Assembly (NCBI GenBank): GCA_031272375.1
Contig: JAISTY010000101.1
Location: 1 to 19,121, forward strand
Reading direction: 5' to 3'
Length of the DNA stretch: 19,121 nucleotides
From: Opitutaceae bacterium
GTDB taxonomy: Bacteria > Verrucomicrobiota > Verrucomicrobiia > Opitutales > Opitutaceae
Shown here: one piece after another, positions 6,879-14,352 of the stretch
Layout: each line of letters opens with the position of its first letter
Position numbering within the stretch: the stretch's first letter is position 1
Position numbers and translations under genes: made by a program
The notes under the pieces: model-generated
The model's input: the letters and a program-made list of their open reading frames with translations, nothing else
Database searches by the model: none
Told to the model about the DNA's origin: nothing

Positions 6879-8210
6879 GTGGATCACGTCTTCCAGGACA
6901 GCCTCTTCGACGACCCCGCCGGCGCCCCCGCGCCCGCGGACAAGCTGCCGCTGGCCGCCCGCATGCGCCCCCGCTCCCTCGCCGAAATCGCCGGCCAGGA
7001 CCACCTCGCCAGCCCCGGCGGCCTCCTCGCCCGCCTCATCCGCGCCAACACCTTCGGCAGCCTGATTTTTTACGGCCCCCCCGGCTGCGGCAAAACCAGC
7101 TTCGCCGAGGTCATCGCCCGCGAGACCCAAAGCCGCTTCGTCCGCCTCAACGCCGTCCTCTCCAACGTCGCCGAACTCCGCGAAATCCTCGCCGCCGCCA
7201 GACGCCGCCCCGAACGCCGCACCATCCTCTTCATAGACGAGCTCCACCGCTTCAACAAAGCCCAGCAGGACCTCCTCCTCCCCGACGTCGAAAACGGCGC
7301 CGTCCGCCTCGTCGGCGCCACCACCCACAACCCCGGCTTCTACGTCAACCCGCCCCTCCTCTCCCGCAGCCACCTCTTCCGCCTCGAACCCCTCTCGACG
7401 GACGCCGTCGCCGCCGTCCTCCGCCGCGCCTTGGAGGATCCGGAGCGCGGCCTCGGCCAACGCCGGCATTCCGCGGAGGACAACGTCCTCGCCTCCCTCG
7501 CCGCCCTCTGCGACGGCGACCTCCGCCGCGCCCTCAACGCCCTCGAGGTCATCGCCCTCTCCCTCCCCGAAAACGCCCCCCTCACCGAACGCGAGCTTGC
7601 CGGCTTCGCCCGCGAGCGCCGCATCCGCTACGACGCCGACGAGGACGAGCACTACGACACCATCTCCGCCTTCATCAAAAGCTGCCGCGGCGGCGACCCC
7701 GACGCCGCCCTCTACTGGCTCGCCAAGATGCTCGCCGGCGGCGAGGACCCCCGCTTCATCGCCCGCCGCCTCGTCATCCTCGCCAGCGAGGACATCGGCC
7801 TCGCCGACCCCTTCGCGCTCCCCCTCGCCGTCGCCGCCCACCACGCCGTTGACTTCGTCGGCCTGCCCGAGGCCGAGCTGACGCTCGCGCACGCCACCCT
7901 GCACATCGCCTGCGCCCCCAAGAGCAACTCCGCCACGCTCGCCCTCCACGAGGCCAAACGCCTCCTGCGCGACGAACCCGTCCAGGCGGTCCCGCTCTGG
8001 CTGCGCGACGCCCACACGAAGACGAACAAGGCCCTCGGCCACGGGAAGGACTACAAGTATTCGCACGAGTTTCCCGAGGGGATCTCCGGCCAGGCCTACC
8101 TCGAAAAGCCGCTCAAAATCTACACGCCCAAAACCAACGGCCTCGAAACCCGCGTCGCCGAGCGCCTCGCCCGCTGGGAGGCCCTGCGCCAAAAACAAAA
8201 GACCCCATGA
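6879..8210 (+). CDS. rarA: Replication-associated recombination protein A (RarA/MgsA AAA+ ATPase)
   Basis: RarA is a clamp-loader-like AAA+ ATPase that acts at stalled replication forks with SSB and the recombination machinery. From the GTG at 6879 the protein is 443 aa, the normal family length. It begins DHVFQDSLFDD, then PLAARMRPRSLAEIAGQDHL, the usual family opening. Walker A is GPPGCGKT (residues 66-73), Walker B ILFIDELHRF (116-125) and sensor 1 LVGATTHNP. The C-terminal part has RFIARRLVILASEDIGLADP, the PEAELTLAHATLHIACAPKSN block and YKYSHEFPEGISGQAYL, all characteristic. The open frame extends upstream through the mdh terminator, so those codons are not used. GTG is the first start after the terminator that gives the family N-terminus; no Shine-Dalgarno is seen. 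The N-terminal PADKLPLAARM includes a variant of the dispersed repeat (6939-6951). It converges with the DUF2937 gene 15 bases away. Confidence 0.95.
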   Translation: MDHVFQDSLFDDPAGAPAPADKLPLAARMRPRSLAEIAGQDHLASPGGLLARLIRANTFGSLIFYGPPGCGKTSFAEVIARETQSRFVRLNAVLSNVAELREILAAARRRPERRTILFIDELHRFNKAQQDLLLPDVENGAVRLVGATTHNPGFYVNPPLLSRSHLFRLEPLSTDAVAAVLRRALEDPERGLGQRRHSAEDNVLASLAALCDGDLRRALNALEVIALSLPENAPLTERELAGFARERRIRYDADEDEHYDTISAFIKSCRGGDPDAALYWLAKMLAGGEDPRFIARRLVILASEDIGLADPFALPLAVAAHHAVDFVGLPEAELTLAHATLHIACAPKSNSATLALHEAKRLLRDEPVQAVPLWLRDAHTKTNKALGHGKDYKYSHEFPEGISGQAYLEKPLKIYTPKTNGLETRVAERLARWEALRQKQKTP

Positions 8211-8225
8211 CCGCCCCGCCGCCGC

Positions 8226-8912
8226 TCACACCGGCGGCAACTTGTCCGGCGGCGGCAACTTGTCCGCGGGCGCGGCGGGCGCCGGCAACTTGTCGGACGG
8301 CAGCTTGTCCGCGGGCGTTCCGGGAACGGACGGCGGCGGCTTGCCGCCCCCCACGCGCGCGAAGGGGTTCCGCGCGGCCTCCTTTTTCGCGCGGCGCCGG
8401 CGGAGCAGGGCCTTCAGCGGCCACCGGAAAAACAGATGGTAGGCGGCGTAGGCGGCGCACAGGCCGAGCGCGGCATAGACGGCGCCCTCCACCGTCGCGG
8501 GCACCGCCGGACGGTAGGCCTTGAGCGCGCCCCAGGCGATTTCCACGTCGAGGTTGGCGATGAAAACGAAGGGCCGCTTGAAAAGGGAGGCCGTCCGCAA
8601 CGCCTCCTCGGAGCCGGCGAGGGCGTCGGCGCGCGCGGCGACGCCGGCGAGCTTCCCGCCGAGGGCGGCGATGAGGCTGTCGTCGCTCCCGCTCAATTTG
8701 GCCGTGTAATCCGGGAGGGACGCGCCGGCTTCGGCCGCGGCCTGCTTGAACTGGGCGAGGATGCGGCGCGCCTCGTCAAGATGCCCGCCAAGGCGCTGGA
8801 GGTATTGCCGCATGAACTCCGGCGCCTGCGAGAACACGATGGCTCCGAGGACGCAAAAGGCGCGGTCGGCGAGGGTCTCGAGCTTGGTGGCGGCGGCGCG
8901 GGCGAGTTTCAT
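8226..8912 (-). CDS. DUF2937-like membrane protein with repeat-built DKLPP tail
   Basis: Protein of 228 aa whose N-terminal part fits DUF2937: a hydrophobic start (ADRAFCVLGAIVFSQAPEF) followed by MRQYLQRLGGHLDEARRIL and a predicted helical region that lies between two membrane segments. The second membrane segment is near residues 140-165 (VEGAVYAALGLCAAYAAYHL), followed by the basic LKALLRRRRAKKEAA, which should stay cytoplasmic. The function of DUF2937 is unknown. The last 45 or so residues are proline-rich and made of units PADKLPS, DKLPAPAAP, ADKLPPP and DKLPPV, encoded by tandem variants of the dispersed repeat (8233-8345). This tail is not part of DUF2937 as I know it. Another repeat variant, GACAGGCTGCCGCC, sits directly before the ATG. 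It is divergent from argJ, with 111 bases between. I am confident of the gene and moderately sure of the family. Confidence 0.83.
   Translation of the reverse strand: MKLARAAATKLETLADRAFCVLGAIVFSQAPEFMRQYLQRLGGHLDEARRILAQFKQAAAEAGASLPDYTAKLSGSDDSLIAALGGKLAGVAARADALAGSEEALRTASLFKRPFVFIANLDVEIAWGALKAYRPAVPATVEGAVYAALGLCAAYAAYHLFFRWPLKALLRRRRAKKEAARNPFARVGGGKPPPSVPGTPADKLPSDKLPAPAAPADKLPPPDKLPPV
8233..8345. repeat. Cluster of variant GGCGGC(A/G)(A/G)CTTGTC repeats
   Basis: Five close relatives of the dispersed motif sit within about 110 bases: GGCGGCAACTTGTC at 8233-8246 and 8251-8264, GCCGGCAACTTGTC at 8281-8294, ACGGCAGCTTGTC at 8297-8309 and GGCGGCGGCTTGCC at 8332-8345. On the minus strand they encode the DKLPP-type tail of the DUF2937 protein. 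Confidence 0.85.
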
Positions 8913-9023
8913 CGGCGGCAGCCTGTCCCGCGAAACCGCCGGAACGCGAAGTTATTTTAAGCCCGCGCGCCGCGGCGTGTTTTGACTTTTGCATTCCCCG
9001 GAGGCGCGGCAGGGTGCGCGGGC

Positions 9024-10346
9024 ATGGGCAGCACTTCCCTTTCCTTCGCGTCGAGAAACGAGCACCGCGCCTGGCTGGCGGCGAACGCCGCGCTGCCGGA
9101 GGGCTTCCGCGTCGCCACAACCCGCGTGGAGTTCACCCCGGTCGAGGCGCCGAAACCGTCGGCGATGACCCTCTCCCTGATCGCGCTGGACGAACCGACG
9201 GACAAATTCGCGGCGGTTTTCACCAAGAACGCCTTCCCCGGCGCGCCGGTGGTGGTGGGGCGGCGGCGGCTTGCCGCGGAGACACTCGGCGCGGTTCTGG
9301 TGAACACAAAGGTCTCCAATGTGTGCGCGCCGGGCGGCGTGGAGGCCTCGGAACGCCTGTGCGCGGAGACGGCGCGGCTGATCGGGCTGCCGTCGGGGGA
9401 GTCCGTGCTGCCAAGCTCCACGGGCGTCATCGGCTGGCGCCTGCCTGTTGACGCGATGGCGGCGGCGCTGCCGCGGCTCGCCGGCGGCTTGTCGCGCGGC
9501 TCCGCCCTGCCGCTCGCCGAGGGCATCGTCACCACCGACCTCTATCCGAAACTGCGGAGCGCGCCGGCCTGCGGCGGACGCGTCCTCGGCGTCGCCAAGG
9601 GCGCGGGCATGATCGAGCCGAACCTGGCGACCATGCTGGTTTTCATCCTGACGGACGTGGCGGTCCCGCGCGCGCTCCTGCGCGACCTGCTGCCGCGCGC
9701 CGTCAACGCGACCTTCAACCGCATCAGCATAGACAGCGACACGAGCACGTCGGACACGGTCGCGCTGCTGTCGTCGGGCAAAGCACCGTTTTCGGAGGGG
9801 AAAAACGCCGGCGAATTCGAGGCGGCGCTGCGGCGGGTGTGCGGCGACCTGGCGGAGGACGTTGTCCGCAACGGCGAGGGCGTCCGCCACGTCATCCGCG
9901 TCAGCGTGACGGGCGCGACGGACGACGCGGCGGCGGTCGCCCTGGGAAAGGCCGTCGTGAACGCGCCGCTGTTCAAATGCGCGGTCGCGGGGAACGACGC
10001 CAACGTCGGGCGGCTCGTGCAGGCCATCGGCAAATGCGCGGGCGCGGCGGGGCTGGACGTGTCGGGGCTGCGGGCGTCGCTGGGGGGCGTGGAGATTTTC
10101 GCGGACGGCGAGTTCCGGCTGGACCGCGCGAAGGAGGAGGCGCTGGCGGCGCACCTGCGCGGGGCGGAGCTGTATGCGAGCGCGCCGGGGGCGGACGGCG
10201 TCTTCAGGCCGCCGGTGGACTTCCCGCGCCACGAGCGCCGTGTGGAGGCGGAGGTGTCGCTGGGCGCGGGGCCGGGCCGCGCCGTCGTGCTCGGCGGCGA
10301 CCTGACGCACGAATACGTGAGCGAGAACGCCGACTCCCGGAGCTGA
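9024..10346 (+). CDS. argJ: Bifunctional ornithine acetyltransferase / N-acetylglutamate synthase ArgJ
   Basis: Arginine biosynthesis enzyme that moves the acetyl group from N-acetylornithine to glutamate (acetyl cycle). It is made as a precursor that cleaves itself. The 440-aa protein carries the self-cleavage site in GAGMIEPNLATMLVFILTD, with Thr203 as the new N-terminal nucleophile, and the SSTGVIGWRLP oxyanion-hole motif. The beta chain shows NATFNRISIDSDTSTSDTV and AVAGNDANVGRLVQAIGK, and the end GGDLTHEYVSENADSRS is typical. The N-terminal chain is unusual: the common NSGNANA-type block is NTKVSNVCAPGGVEASERL. I chose the ATG at 9024 because AGGG lies about eight bases before it; an ATG at 8982 would add 14 unconserved residues. 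Whether it also makes N-acetylglutamate from acetyl-CoA cannot be told from sequence. A repeat copy at 9480-9493 encodes part of RLAGGLSRGS. Confidence 0.94.
   Translation: MGSTSLSFASRNEHRAWLAANAALPEGFRVATTRVEFTPVEAPKPSAMTLSLIALDEPTDKFAAVFTKNAFPGAPVVVGRRRLAAETLGAVLVNTKVSNVCAPGGVEASERLCAETARLIGLPSGESVLPSSTGVIGWRLPVDAMAAALPRLAGGLSRGSALPLAEGIVTTDLYPKLRSAPACGGRVLGVAKGAGMIEPNLATMLVFILTDVAVPRALLRDLLPRAVNATFNRISIDSDTSTSDTVALLSSGKAPFSEGKNAGEFEAALRRVCGDLAEDVVRNGEGVRHVIRVSVTGATDDAAAVALGKAVVNAPLFKCAVAGNDANVGRLVQAIGKCAGAAGLDVSGLRASLGGVEIFADGEFRLDRAKEEALAAHLRGAELYASAPGADGVFRPPVDFPRHERRVEAEVSLGAGPGRAVVLGGDLTHEYVSENADSRS
9480..9493 (-). repeat. Dispersed motif, 13 of 14 match, in argJ
   Basis: GCCGGCGGCTTGTC inside argJ, with an exact 10-base core at 9484-9493; it encodes AGGLS. 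Confidence 0.85.
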
Positions 10347-10360
10347 CGCGGCGGCTTGTC
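10347..10360 (-). repeat. Dispersed motif, 13 of 14 match, directly after argJ stop
   Basis: CGCGGCGGCTTGTC starts at the base after the argJ stop codon, with an exact 10-base core at 10351-10360. It is intergenic, before the HAD gene. Confidence 0.85.
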
Positions 10361-10424
10361 CGCGCGCGCGGGGATTTTTGGGGTTGTTGCCGGCGCGGGC
10401 GGCGGGTGTGGTGGCGCGCGTTTT

Positions 10425-11024
10425 ATGAAAATTGACATACCGCAGGGAGCCTATCGCGGCTTCGTTTTCGACTTGGACGGCACCTTGATTGACTCGATGC
10501 CCGTCCATTACCGGGCGTGGAACGAGGTCGTCCGCGCGGCGGGCGCGCCCGCGGATGTTGACGAGGACTATTTCTACTCGCTGGGCGGGATGCCGACGCC
10601 GCGGGTGGCGGAGTTGCTCGGCGAACGCTGCGGGGTGCGGCTGGACGCGGAGCGCGTCACGCGGGACAAGGAGGCGGCCTACCTGAAAAACCTGGCCGGC
10701 GTGCGGCTCGTCGAGCCGGTGGCGGCGTTCGCGCGGAAGGTCGCGGAAACGCACCCGGTCTCCATCGCGACCGGCGGTGGCCCGGACATCGCGCGCCAGG
10801 CCCTGAAGGCGACGGGGCTGGACGGAATTTTCAAAATCGTGGTGACACCCCTTGACGTGCCGCCCGGACGCGGGAAGCCGGCGCCGGACGTGTTCCTGCT
10901 GGCGGCGGAGCGGATGGGTGTGCGGCCGGAGACGTGCCTGGTCTTCGAGGACGCCGAGCCGGGGATGCGCGGCGCGCTCGCGGCCGGCATGCGCGTCGCC
11001 CGCGTGGACAGCCGCGGCCTGTAA
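10425..11024 (+). CDS. HAD-superfamily hydrolase, YqaB / beta-phosphoglucomutase-like
   Basis: Small cytoplasmic sugar-phosphate phosphatase or mutase of HAD subfamily IA, 199 aa. Motif I is FVFDLDGTLIDSMPVHYRAW with two catalytic aspartates. Motif II is SIATGGG, motif III the Lys in GRGKPAPDVFLLAAERMGV, and motif IV CLVFEDAEPGMRGALAAGM. The layout and the phrases MPVHYRAWNEVV and KPAPDVFLLAAERMGV recall E. coli YqaB, a fructose-1-phosphate/6-phosphogluconate phosphatase, more than true beta-phosphoglucomutase. The start at 10425 (MKIDIPQGAYRG) is where family similarity begins; an upstream ATG at 10356 would add 23 glycine/alanine-rich residues. No ribosome binding site is seen. It follows argJ by 78 bases, so co-transcription is possible but no functional link is evident. 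The substrate is not assignable from sequence. Confidence 0.9.
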   Translation: MKIDIPQGAYRGFVFDLDGTLIDSMPVHYRAWNEVVRAAGAPADVDEDYFYSLGGMPTPRVAELLGERCGVRLDAERVTRDKEAAYLKNLAGVRLVEPVAAFARKVAETHPVSIATGGGPDIARQALKATGLDGIFKIVVTPLDVPPGRGKPAPDVFLLAAERMGVRPETCLVFEDAEPGMRGALAAGMRVARVDSRGL

Positions 11025-11132
11025 GCGGCGACGCCAGCGGGCTTCCCAAACCCGCCGCGGCTTTCGCGCCCGGCGGATTTTCCGCACGCCGGCGTTGCCC
11101 TCCGCCCGCCCGCGCGCACAGTCCCCGGCGCA

Positions 11133-11474
11133 ATGGTCAAAGGTCAAAAAGTCGTCTGCGTGAACGATGCCTTCTCCCAATTCGTTCAGGCCATCTACAA
11201 GGAACTCCCCGTCAAGGGACGCACCTACACCATCCGCGAGGTCTTTGTCGGACGCGAAAAAATCATCAAAGGCAACGACCACGCCACCGTCGGCCTCCTG
11301 CTTGAGGAGCTTCACAACCCGGAGGATCCGTTCCACGCCGGCGGCCAGGAGCTGGGTTTCTCCTCCGAACGCTTCGCCCCGCTTGAGGAACTCCCGCCGG
11401 AGGCGGTCCGCGACGAGTCCGAACTCACCCTCGCCGGCGCCGTCCCCGCCCACTCCGGCGGCTGGATGAATTGA
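11133..11474 (+). CDS. Small conserved-type hypothetical protein (SH3-like beta protein?)
   Basis: A 113-aa soluble protein with no signal peptide or membrane segment. The N-terminal half, MVKGQKVVCVNDAFSQF, then KELPVKGRTYTIREVFVG and TVGLLLEELHNPEDPF, followed by LGFSSERFAPLEEL, resembles small hypothetical proteins found in phage and proteobacterial genomes that start G.KVVCVDDSF and continue with a KG..Y.V block and FR.DRF.PL. I read it as a small beta-barrel domain of unknown function. The C-terminal 30 residues are low in complexity. It ends just before a hairpin and converges with prmC. No Shine-Dalgarno is seen. The codon pattern and the fit between its two neighbours support it as a real gene; the function is unknown. 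Confidence 0.75.
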   Translation: MVKGQKVVCVNDAFSQFVQAIYKELPVKGRTYTIREVFVGREKIIKGNDHATVGLLLEELHNPEDPFHAGGQELGFSSERFAPLEELPPEAVRDESELTLAGAVPAHSGGWMN

Positions 11475-11475
11475 A

Positions 11476-11509
11476 CCGCGCCCCGGAAATCCGGGCGGCG
11501 CGGGCTTTT
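11476..11509 (+). terminator. Probable terminator between convergent genes
   Basis: CCGCGCC (11476-11482) pairs with GGCGCGG (11497-11503), and inside it CCGG pairs with CCGG around an AAAT loop, with a two-base GC bulge. A short T run (GCTTTT) follows on the plus strand. The weak T run lowers confidence. It lies between the ends of the small hypothetical gene and prmC and could serve both. Confidence 0.6.
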
Positions 11510-11517
11510 GAGGGAAA

Positions 11518-12366
11518 CTACCGCCGCGCGAACACAAACCGCGGGCGCCCCGCGAGGTCCTCGCGGCACTCCACCCTTGAAAATCCCGCCGCCTTCGCCG
11601 CCGCCTCCAGGGTGGCGTGCTGCGCGACGCCCGTCTCCAGCGCCAGCAGCCCGCCCTCCGTTAAAAACCCCCCCGCGCCGGCGATGATTTTTTTCAAGTC
11701 CGCGCACCCTCCGTCCCCCGACACCAGCGCCGCCGCCGGCTCGAACTCCCGCACCTCCGGCTCCGCCTCCGCCAGCTCCCGCTCCGTCAGGTAGGGCGGA
11801 TTCGCCGCGATCAGGTCGAACCGCCCCCAGTCCGCCCCCTCCGAAAACCAGTCCGACTTCGCGAAACGCACCCGCTCCGCCAGCCCCAGCGCCGCCGCGT
11901 TCTCCGCCGCCAGAGCCAGCGCCCCGTCGCTCGCGTCCGCCGCCACCACCTCCGCGTTTGGAAACGCCGCCGCCAGCGCCAGCGCCACGCAGCCCGTCCC
12001 CGTTCCCAGATCCAGAATCCGCGACGGCGCCTTGTCGCCCAGCCGCTCCCGCGTCAGCTCGACCAGGTATTCGGTCTCCGGCCTCGGCGCCAGCGCGCGC
12101 CGGTCCGTTTTCAGCCGCAACCCGCACCACTCCGTCCACCCCGTCACATATTGCAGCGGCTCCCGCTGTCCGCGCCGCCGCAGCAACGGCCGCATCCGCG
12201 CCAGCTCCGCCTCCGTCAGCTCCCGCTCGAACTGCAGATACAACTGCATCCGCCCCAGCCCGAGCGCGTGCCCCGCCAGCAGCTCCGCGTTCAACCGCGC
12301 CGGCTCCACGCCCCGCGCCGCCAGAAAATCCGCGCTCTTCCGCAATATCTCCAAAAGCGAAGCCAT
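11518..12366 (-). CDS. prmC: Peptide chain release factor N5-glutamine methyltransferase
   Basis: SAM-dependent enzyme that methylates the Gln of the GGQ motif in release factors RF1 and RF2, increasing termination efficiency. At 282 aa it has normal family length. The N-terminal helical domain reads SLLEILRKSADFLAARGVEP with ARLNAELLAGHALGLGRMQLYL, then REPLQYVTGWTEWCGL and APRPETEYLVEL, all typical of PrmC/HemK. The SAM loop is ILDLGTGTGCVALALA, and the catalytic NPPY motif is at residues 189-192 (DLIAANPPYLTERE), followed by FEPAAALVSGDGG. I chose the ATG at 12364-12366 (MASLLEI); an upstream in-frame ATG would add 13 residues. prfA, its usual neighbour, is not beside it. It is divergent from nuoI with a 111-base intergenic region holding short repeats. 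Confidence 0.95.
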   Translation of the reverse strand: MASLLEILRKSADFLAARGVEPARLNAELLAGHALGLGRMQLYLQFERELTEAELARMRPLLRRRGQREPLQYVTGWTEWCGLRLKTDRRALAPRPETEYLVELTRERLGDKAPSRILDLGTGTGCVALALAAAFPNAEVVAADASDGALALAAENAAALGLAERVRFAKSDWFSEGADWGRFDLIAANPPYLTERELAEAEPEVREFEPAAALVSGDGGCADLKKIIAGAGGFLTEGGLLALETGVAQHATLEAAAKAAGFSRVECREDLAGRPRFVFARR

Positions 12367-12477
12367 GCCGCGCAAAACAGACGCCCCCGCCGCAAAACTC
12401 AACACCGCATTCCCCCGCCGCCCCCGCCAAGTTTTGCGTTCCTAATCCCCGAAAAAACATCCCTAATCCCGCCTCCC
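12367..12477. promoter_or_regulatory. Divergent prmC/nuoI intergenic region with short repeated boxes
   Basis: This gap should carry promoters in both directions. I see CGCAAAAC at 12371-12378 and 12391-12398 in direct orientation, and its reverse complement at 12431-12438. CCTAATCCC occurs twice, at 12441-12449 and 12462-12470, exactly 21 bases apart, or two helix turns. I could not find a clear -35/-10 pair. The boxes are candidates for regulator binding or structured leader RNA; this is inference. Confidence 0.45.
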
Positions 12478-13095
12478 ATGCTCGGCTCCGGAATACTCAA
12501 AGGCCTCCTCGTCACCGCCCGCAACTTTGTCGGCAGCTTCCACGATCGCGAACGCCTCCCCACCGTCCAATACCCGGAGGAACGCGCGCCCGTCGGCGAG
12601 GCCTTCCGCACATTCCCCTTCCTTGTCAGCGACTGCCCCGCCGACGCCGACGCCTCCGCCCGCCTCGCCGGCCTCCGTGGCGTCGCCTGCCAGATTTGCG
12701 AGCGCAACTGCCCCCCGCGCTGCATCCACATTGAAAAATCCAAGGACAAGAAACCCGACGCCGCCGGCAAACCCCAGCTCTACCCCGCGGTCTTCGAGAT
12801 AGACATCTCCGTCTGCATGGGTTGCCAGATCTGCGTCGAGGTCTGCCCCTTTGACTCCATCAAAATGGACAAAGTCTTCGAGATCGCCGTCCCCCGCCGC
12901 TCCCCCGAACTCCTCCTCGACCGCGACCGCCTCTCCAAGCCCAACGCCTACTACCGCCGCATCCGCCCCTCCGAGGCCGCCGCCGTTGACGCCGCCCGCG
13001 CCGCCGAGCAGGCCGCCGCCAAAGCCAGGGCCGATGCCGCCGCCAAAGCCGCCGCCGCCCGGCAAGCCGCCGCCGCGACGCCCCCCGCCGCCTGA
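12478..13095 (+). CDS. nuoI: NADH-quinone oxidoreductase subunit I (first cluster-1 Cys replaced by Gly)
   Basis: Peripheral complex I subunit that carries clusters N6a and N6b and passes electrons to NuoB. From the ATG at 12478 the protein is 205 aa. It begins LGSGILKGLLVTARNFVG, then TVQYPEERAPVG. The second ferredoxin motif is complete: CMGCQICVEVCPFDSIKMD, with Cys113, 116, 119 and 123. The first reads RGVACQICERNCPPRCIHI: Cys71, 74 and 78 are present, but the position of the first Cys, residue 68, is Gly (GGC at 12679-12681), one base from TGC. An extra Cys82 follows. The C-terminus is an Ala-rich tail (about 30 residues) with GGCAAGCCGCCGCC, a variant repeat, at 13061-13074. It is the first gene of the nuoI-H-J-K run. 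The upstream open frame overlaps prmC and is not coding. No Shine-Dalgarno is seen. Confidence 0.93.
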   Translation: MLGSGILKGLLVTARNFVGSFHDRERLPTVQYPEERAPVGEAFRTFPFLVSDCPADADASARLAGLRGVACQICERNCPPRCIHIEKSKDKKPDAAGKPQLYPAVFEIDISVCMGCQICVEVCPFDSIKMDKVFEIAVPRRSPELLLDRDRLSKPNAYYRRIRPSEAAAVDAARAAEQAAAKARADAAAKAAAARQAAAATPPAA

Positions 13096-13124
13096 CCACC
13101 CGCGCGCAAACCCGTTTTCCCGCC

Positions 13125-14330
13125 ATGCCCGTCACACTCGAAACCTTCCCGCTCGCCCTCCGCGACTGGCTCTGCGCCTTCCTCCCGCAGGAGTTCCACT
13201 GGCTCCTCTCCGGCCTCCTCGTCATCATCGCCATCCTCACCGTCTTCGGCCTCGGCTTCGCCTTCATCACCGTCGCCGAGCGCAAGTTCCTCGGGCGTTT
13301 CCAAAACCGCATCGGCCCCAACCGCGTCGGCCCCTTCGGCCTCCTCCAGCCCTTCGCCGACGCCGTCAAGGCCCTCACCAAGGAGGACATTGTCCCCGCC
13401 ACCGCCGACAAGCTGCCGCACTTTCTCGCCCCCTGCGTCATCGTCTCCGGCGCGCTTCTCTGCTTCGCCGTCCTGCCCTACGGGCGGCACCTTGTCCCCG
13501 CCGACCTCGACGCGGGCCTGCTGTATTTCTTCGCCGCCGGCGCCTTCACCGAGCTGGCGGTTTTCATGGCCGGCTGGTCCAGCCACAACAAGTTCTCCCT
13601 CCTCGCCGGCATCCGCGCGCTCGCCCAGCTCGTCAGCTACGAGCTGCCCCTGCTCCTCGCCACCCTGCCCGCGGTCATGGCCGCCCGCTCCCTCAACCTC
13701 CAGACCATCGTCGGGTCCCAGTCCCCCGCCGCCGGACTCAAGGCCGGCTTCCTCCCCAACTGGCACCTTTTCTCCCCTTGGGGCGCCGCCGGATTCCTCA
13801 TTTTCCTCATCGCCGCCATCGCCGAGTCCAACCGCTCCCCCTTCGACCTGCCGGAGGGCGAGAGCGAAATCATCGCCGGGCACCTCACCGAGTATTCCGG
13901 CTTCAAATACGCCCTCTTTTTCATGGGCGAATACTTCGGTCTCATCGCCCTTTCCGGCTTCTGCGCGACCCTTTTTCTCGGCGGCTGGCAGGCGCCCTAC
14001 GCCGCCCTCGAGGTCATTCCCAGCTGGGTCTGGTTCGGTCTGAAGGTCGCCGCGCTCATCTTCACCTTCATCTGGATCCGCGCCACCTTCCTGCGCCTGC
14101 GCATGGACCAACTCATGCGCTTCTCCTGGAAATTCCTCCTGCCCCTCGCCCTCATCAACCTTGGCACCGCCGCCTTCTGGCTCCTCACCGCCCACTGGCA
14201 GGGCGCGTGGTGGATCGCCCTGCGCTGGTTCGCCGCCGCCGCCCTTGTCATCGCCCCCTATTCCATCCTTGGCCGCCGCCTTTTCCGCGGCCTTGGCGCC
14301 AGAACCTACGAATACGCGCCGAACAACTGA
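13125..14330 (+). CDS. nuoH: NADH-quinone oxidoreductase subunit H
   Basis: Membrane subunit that forms much of the quinone pocket at the junction of the two complex I arms. The protein is 401 aa with about eight or nine hydrophobic helices. Diagnostic blocks are TVAERKFLGRFQNRIGPNRV with GPFGLLQPFADAVKALTKED, then RALAQLVSYELPLLLA. AESNRSPFDLPEGESEI is the conserved loop with acidic residues near the quinone site, followed by AGHLTEYSGFKYALFFMGEY. The C-terminus has the usual LRLRMDQLMRFSWKFLLPL. It follows nuoI by 29 bases. Its ATG is preceded by CCCGCC rather than a ribosome binding site. Somewhat longer than E. coli NuoH (325 aa), mostly through an extended N-terminus and a loop around residues 190-215. 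Confidence 0.96.
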   Translation: MPVTLETFPLALRDWLCAFLPQEFHWLLSGLLVIIAILTVFGLGFAFITVAERKFLGRFQNRIGPNRVGPFGLLQPFADAVKALTKEDIVPATADKLPHFLAPCVIVSGALLCFAVLPYGRHLVPADLDAGLLYFFAAGAFTELAVFMAGWSSHNKFSLLAGIRALAQLVSYELPLLLATLPAVMAARSLNLQTIVGSQSPAAGLKAGFLPNWHLFSPWGAAGFLIFLIAAIAESNRSPFDLPEGESEIIAGHLTEYSGFKYALFFMGEYFGLIALSGFCATLFLGGWQAPYAALEVIPSWVWFGLKVAALIFTFIWIRATFLRLRMDQLMRFSWKFLLPLALINLGTAAFWLLTAHWQGAWWIALRWFAAAALVIAPYSILGRRLFRGLGARTYEYAPNN

Positions 14331-14352
14331 TTCCACAACGCCACCCGCCGCC

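Noticed and set aside
8233..8345. Possible CRISPR array because of regularly repeated short units
   Set aside because: Units are about 14 bases with irregular short gaps inside a reading frame; there are no unique spacers of about 30 bases and no cas genes.
8952..11537. Minus-strand open frame of 861 codons across argJ, the HAD gene and the small hypothetical gene
   Set aside because: It spans three plus-strand genes and their gaps, and the translation is Arg/Ala/His-rich without any domain.
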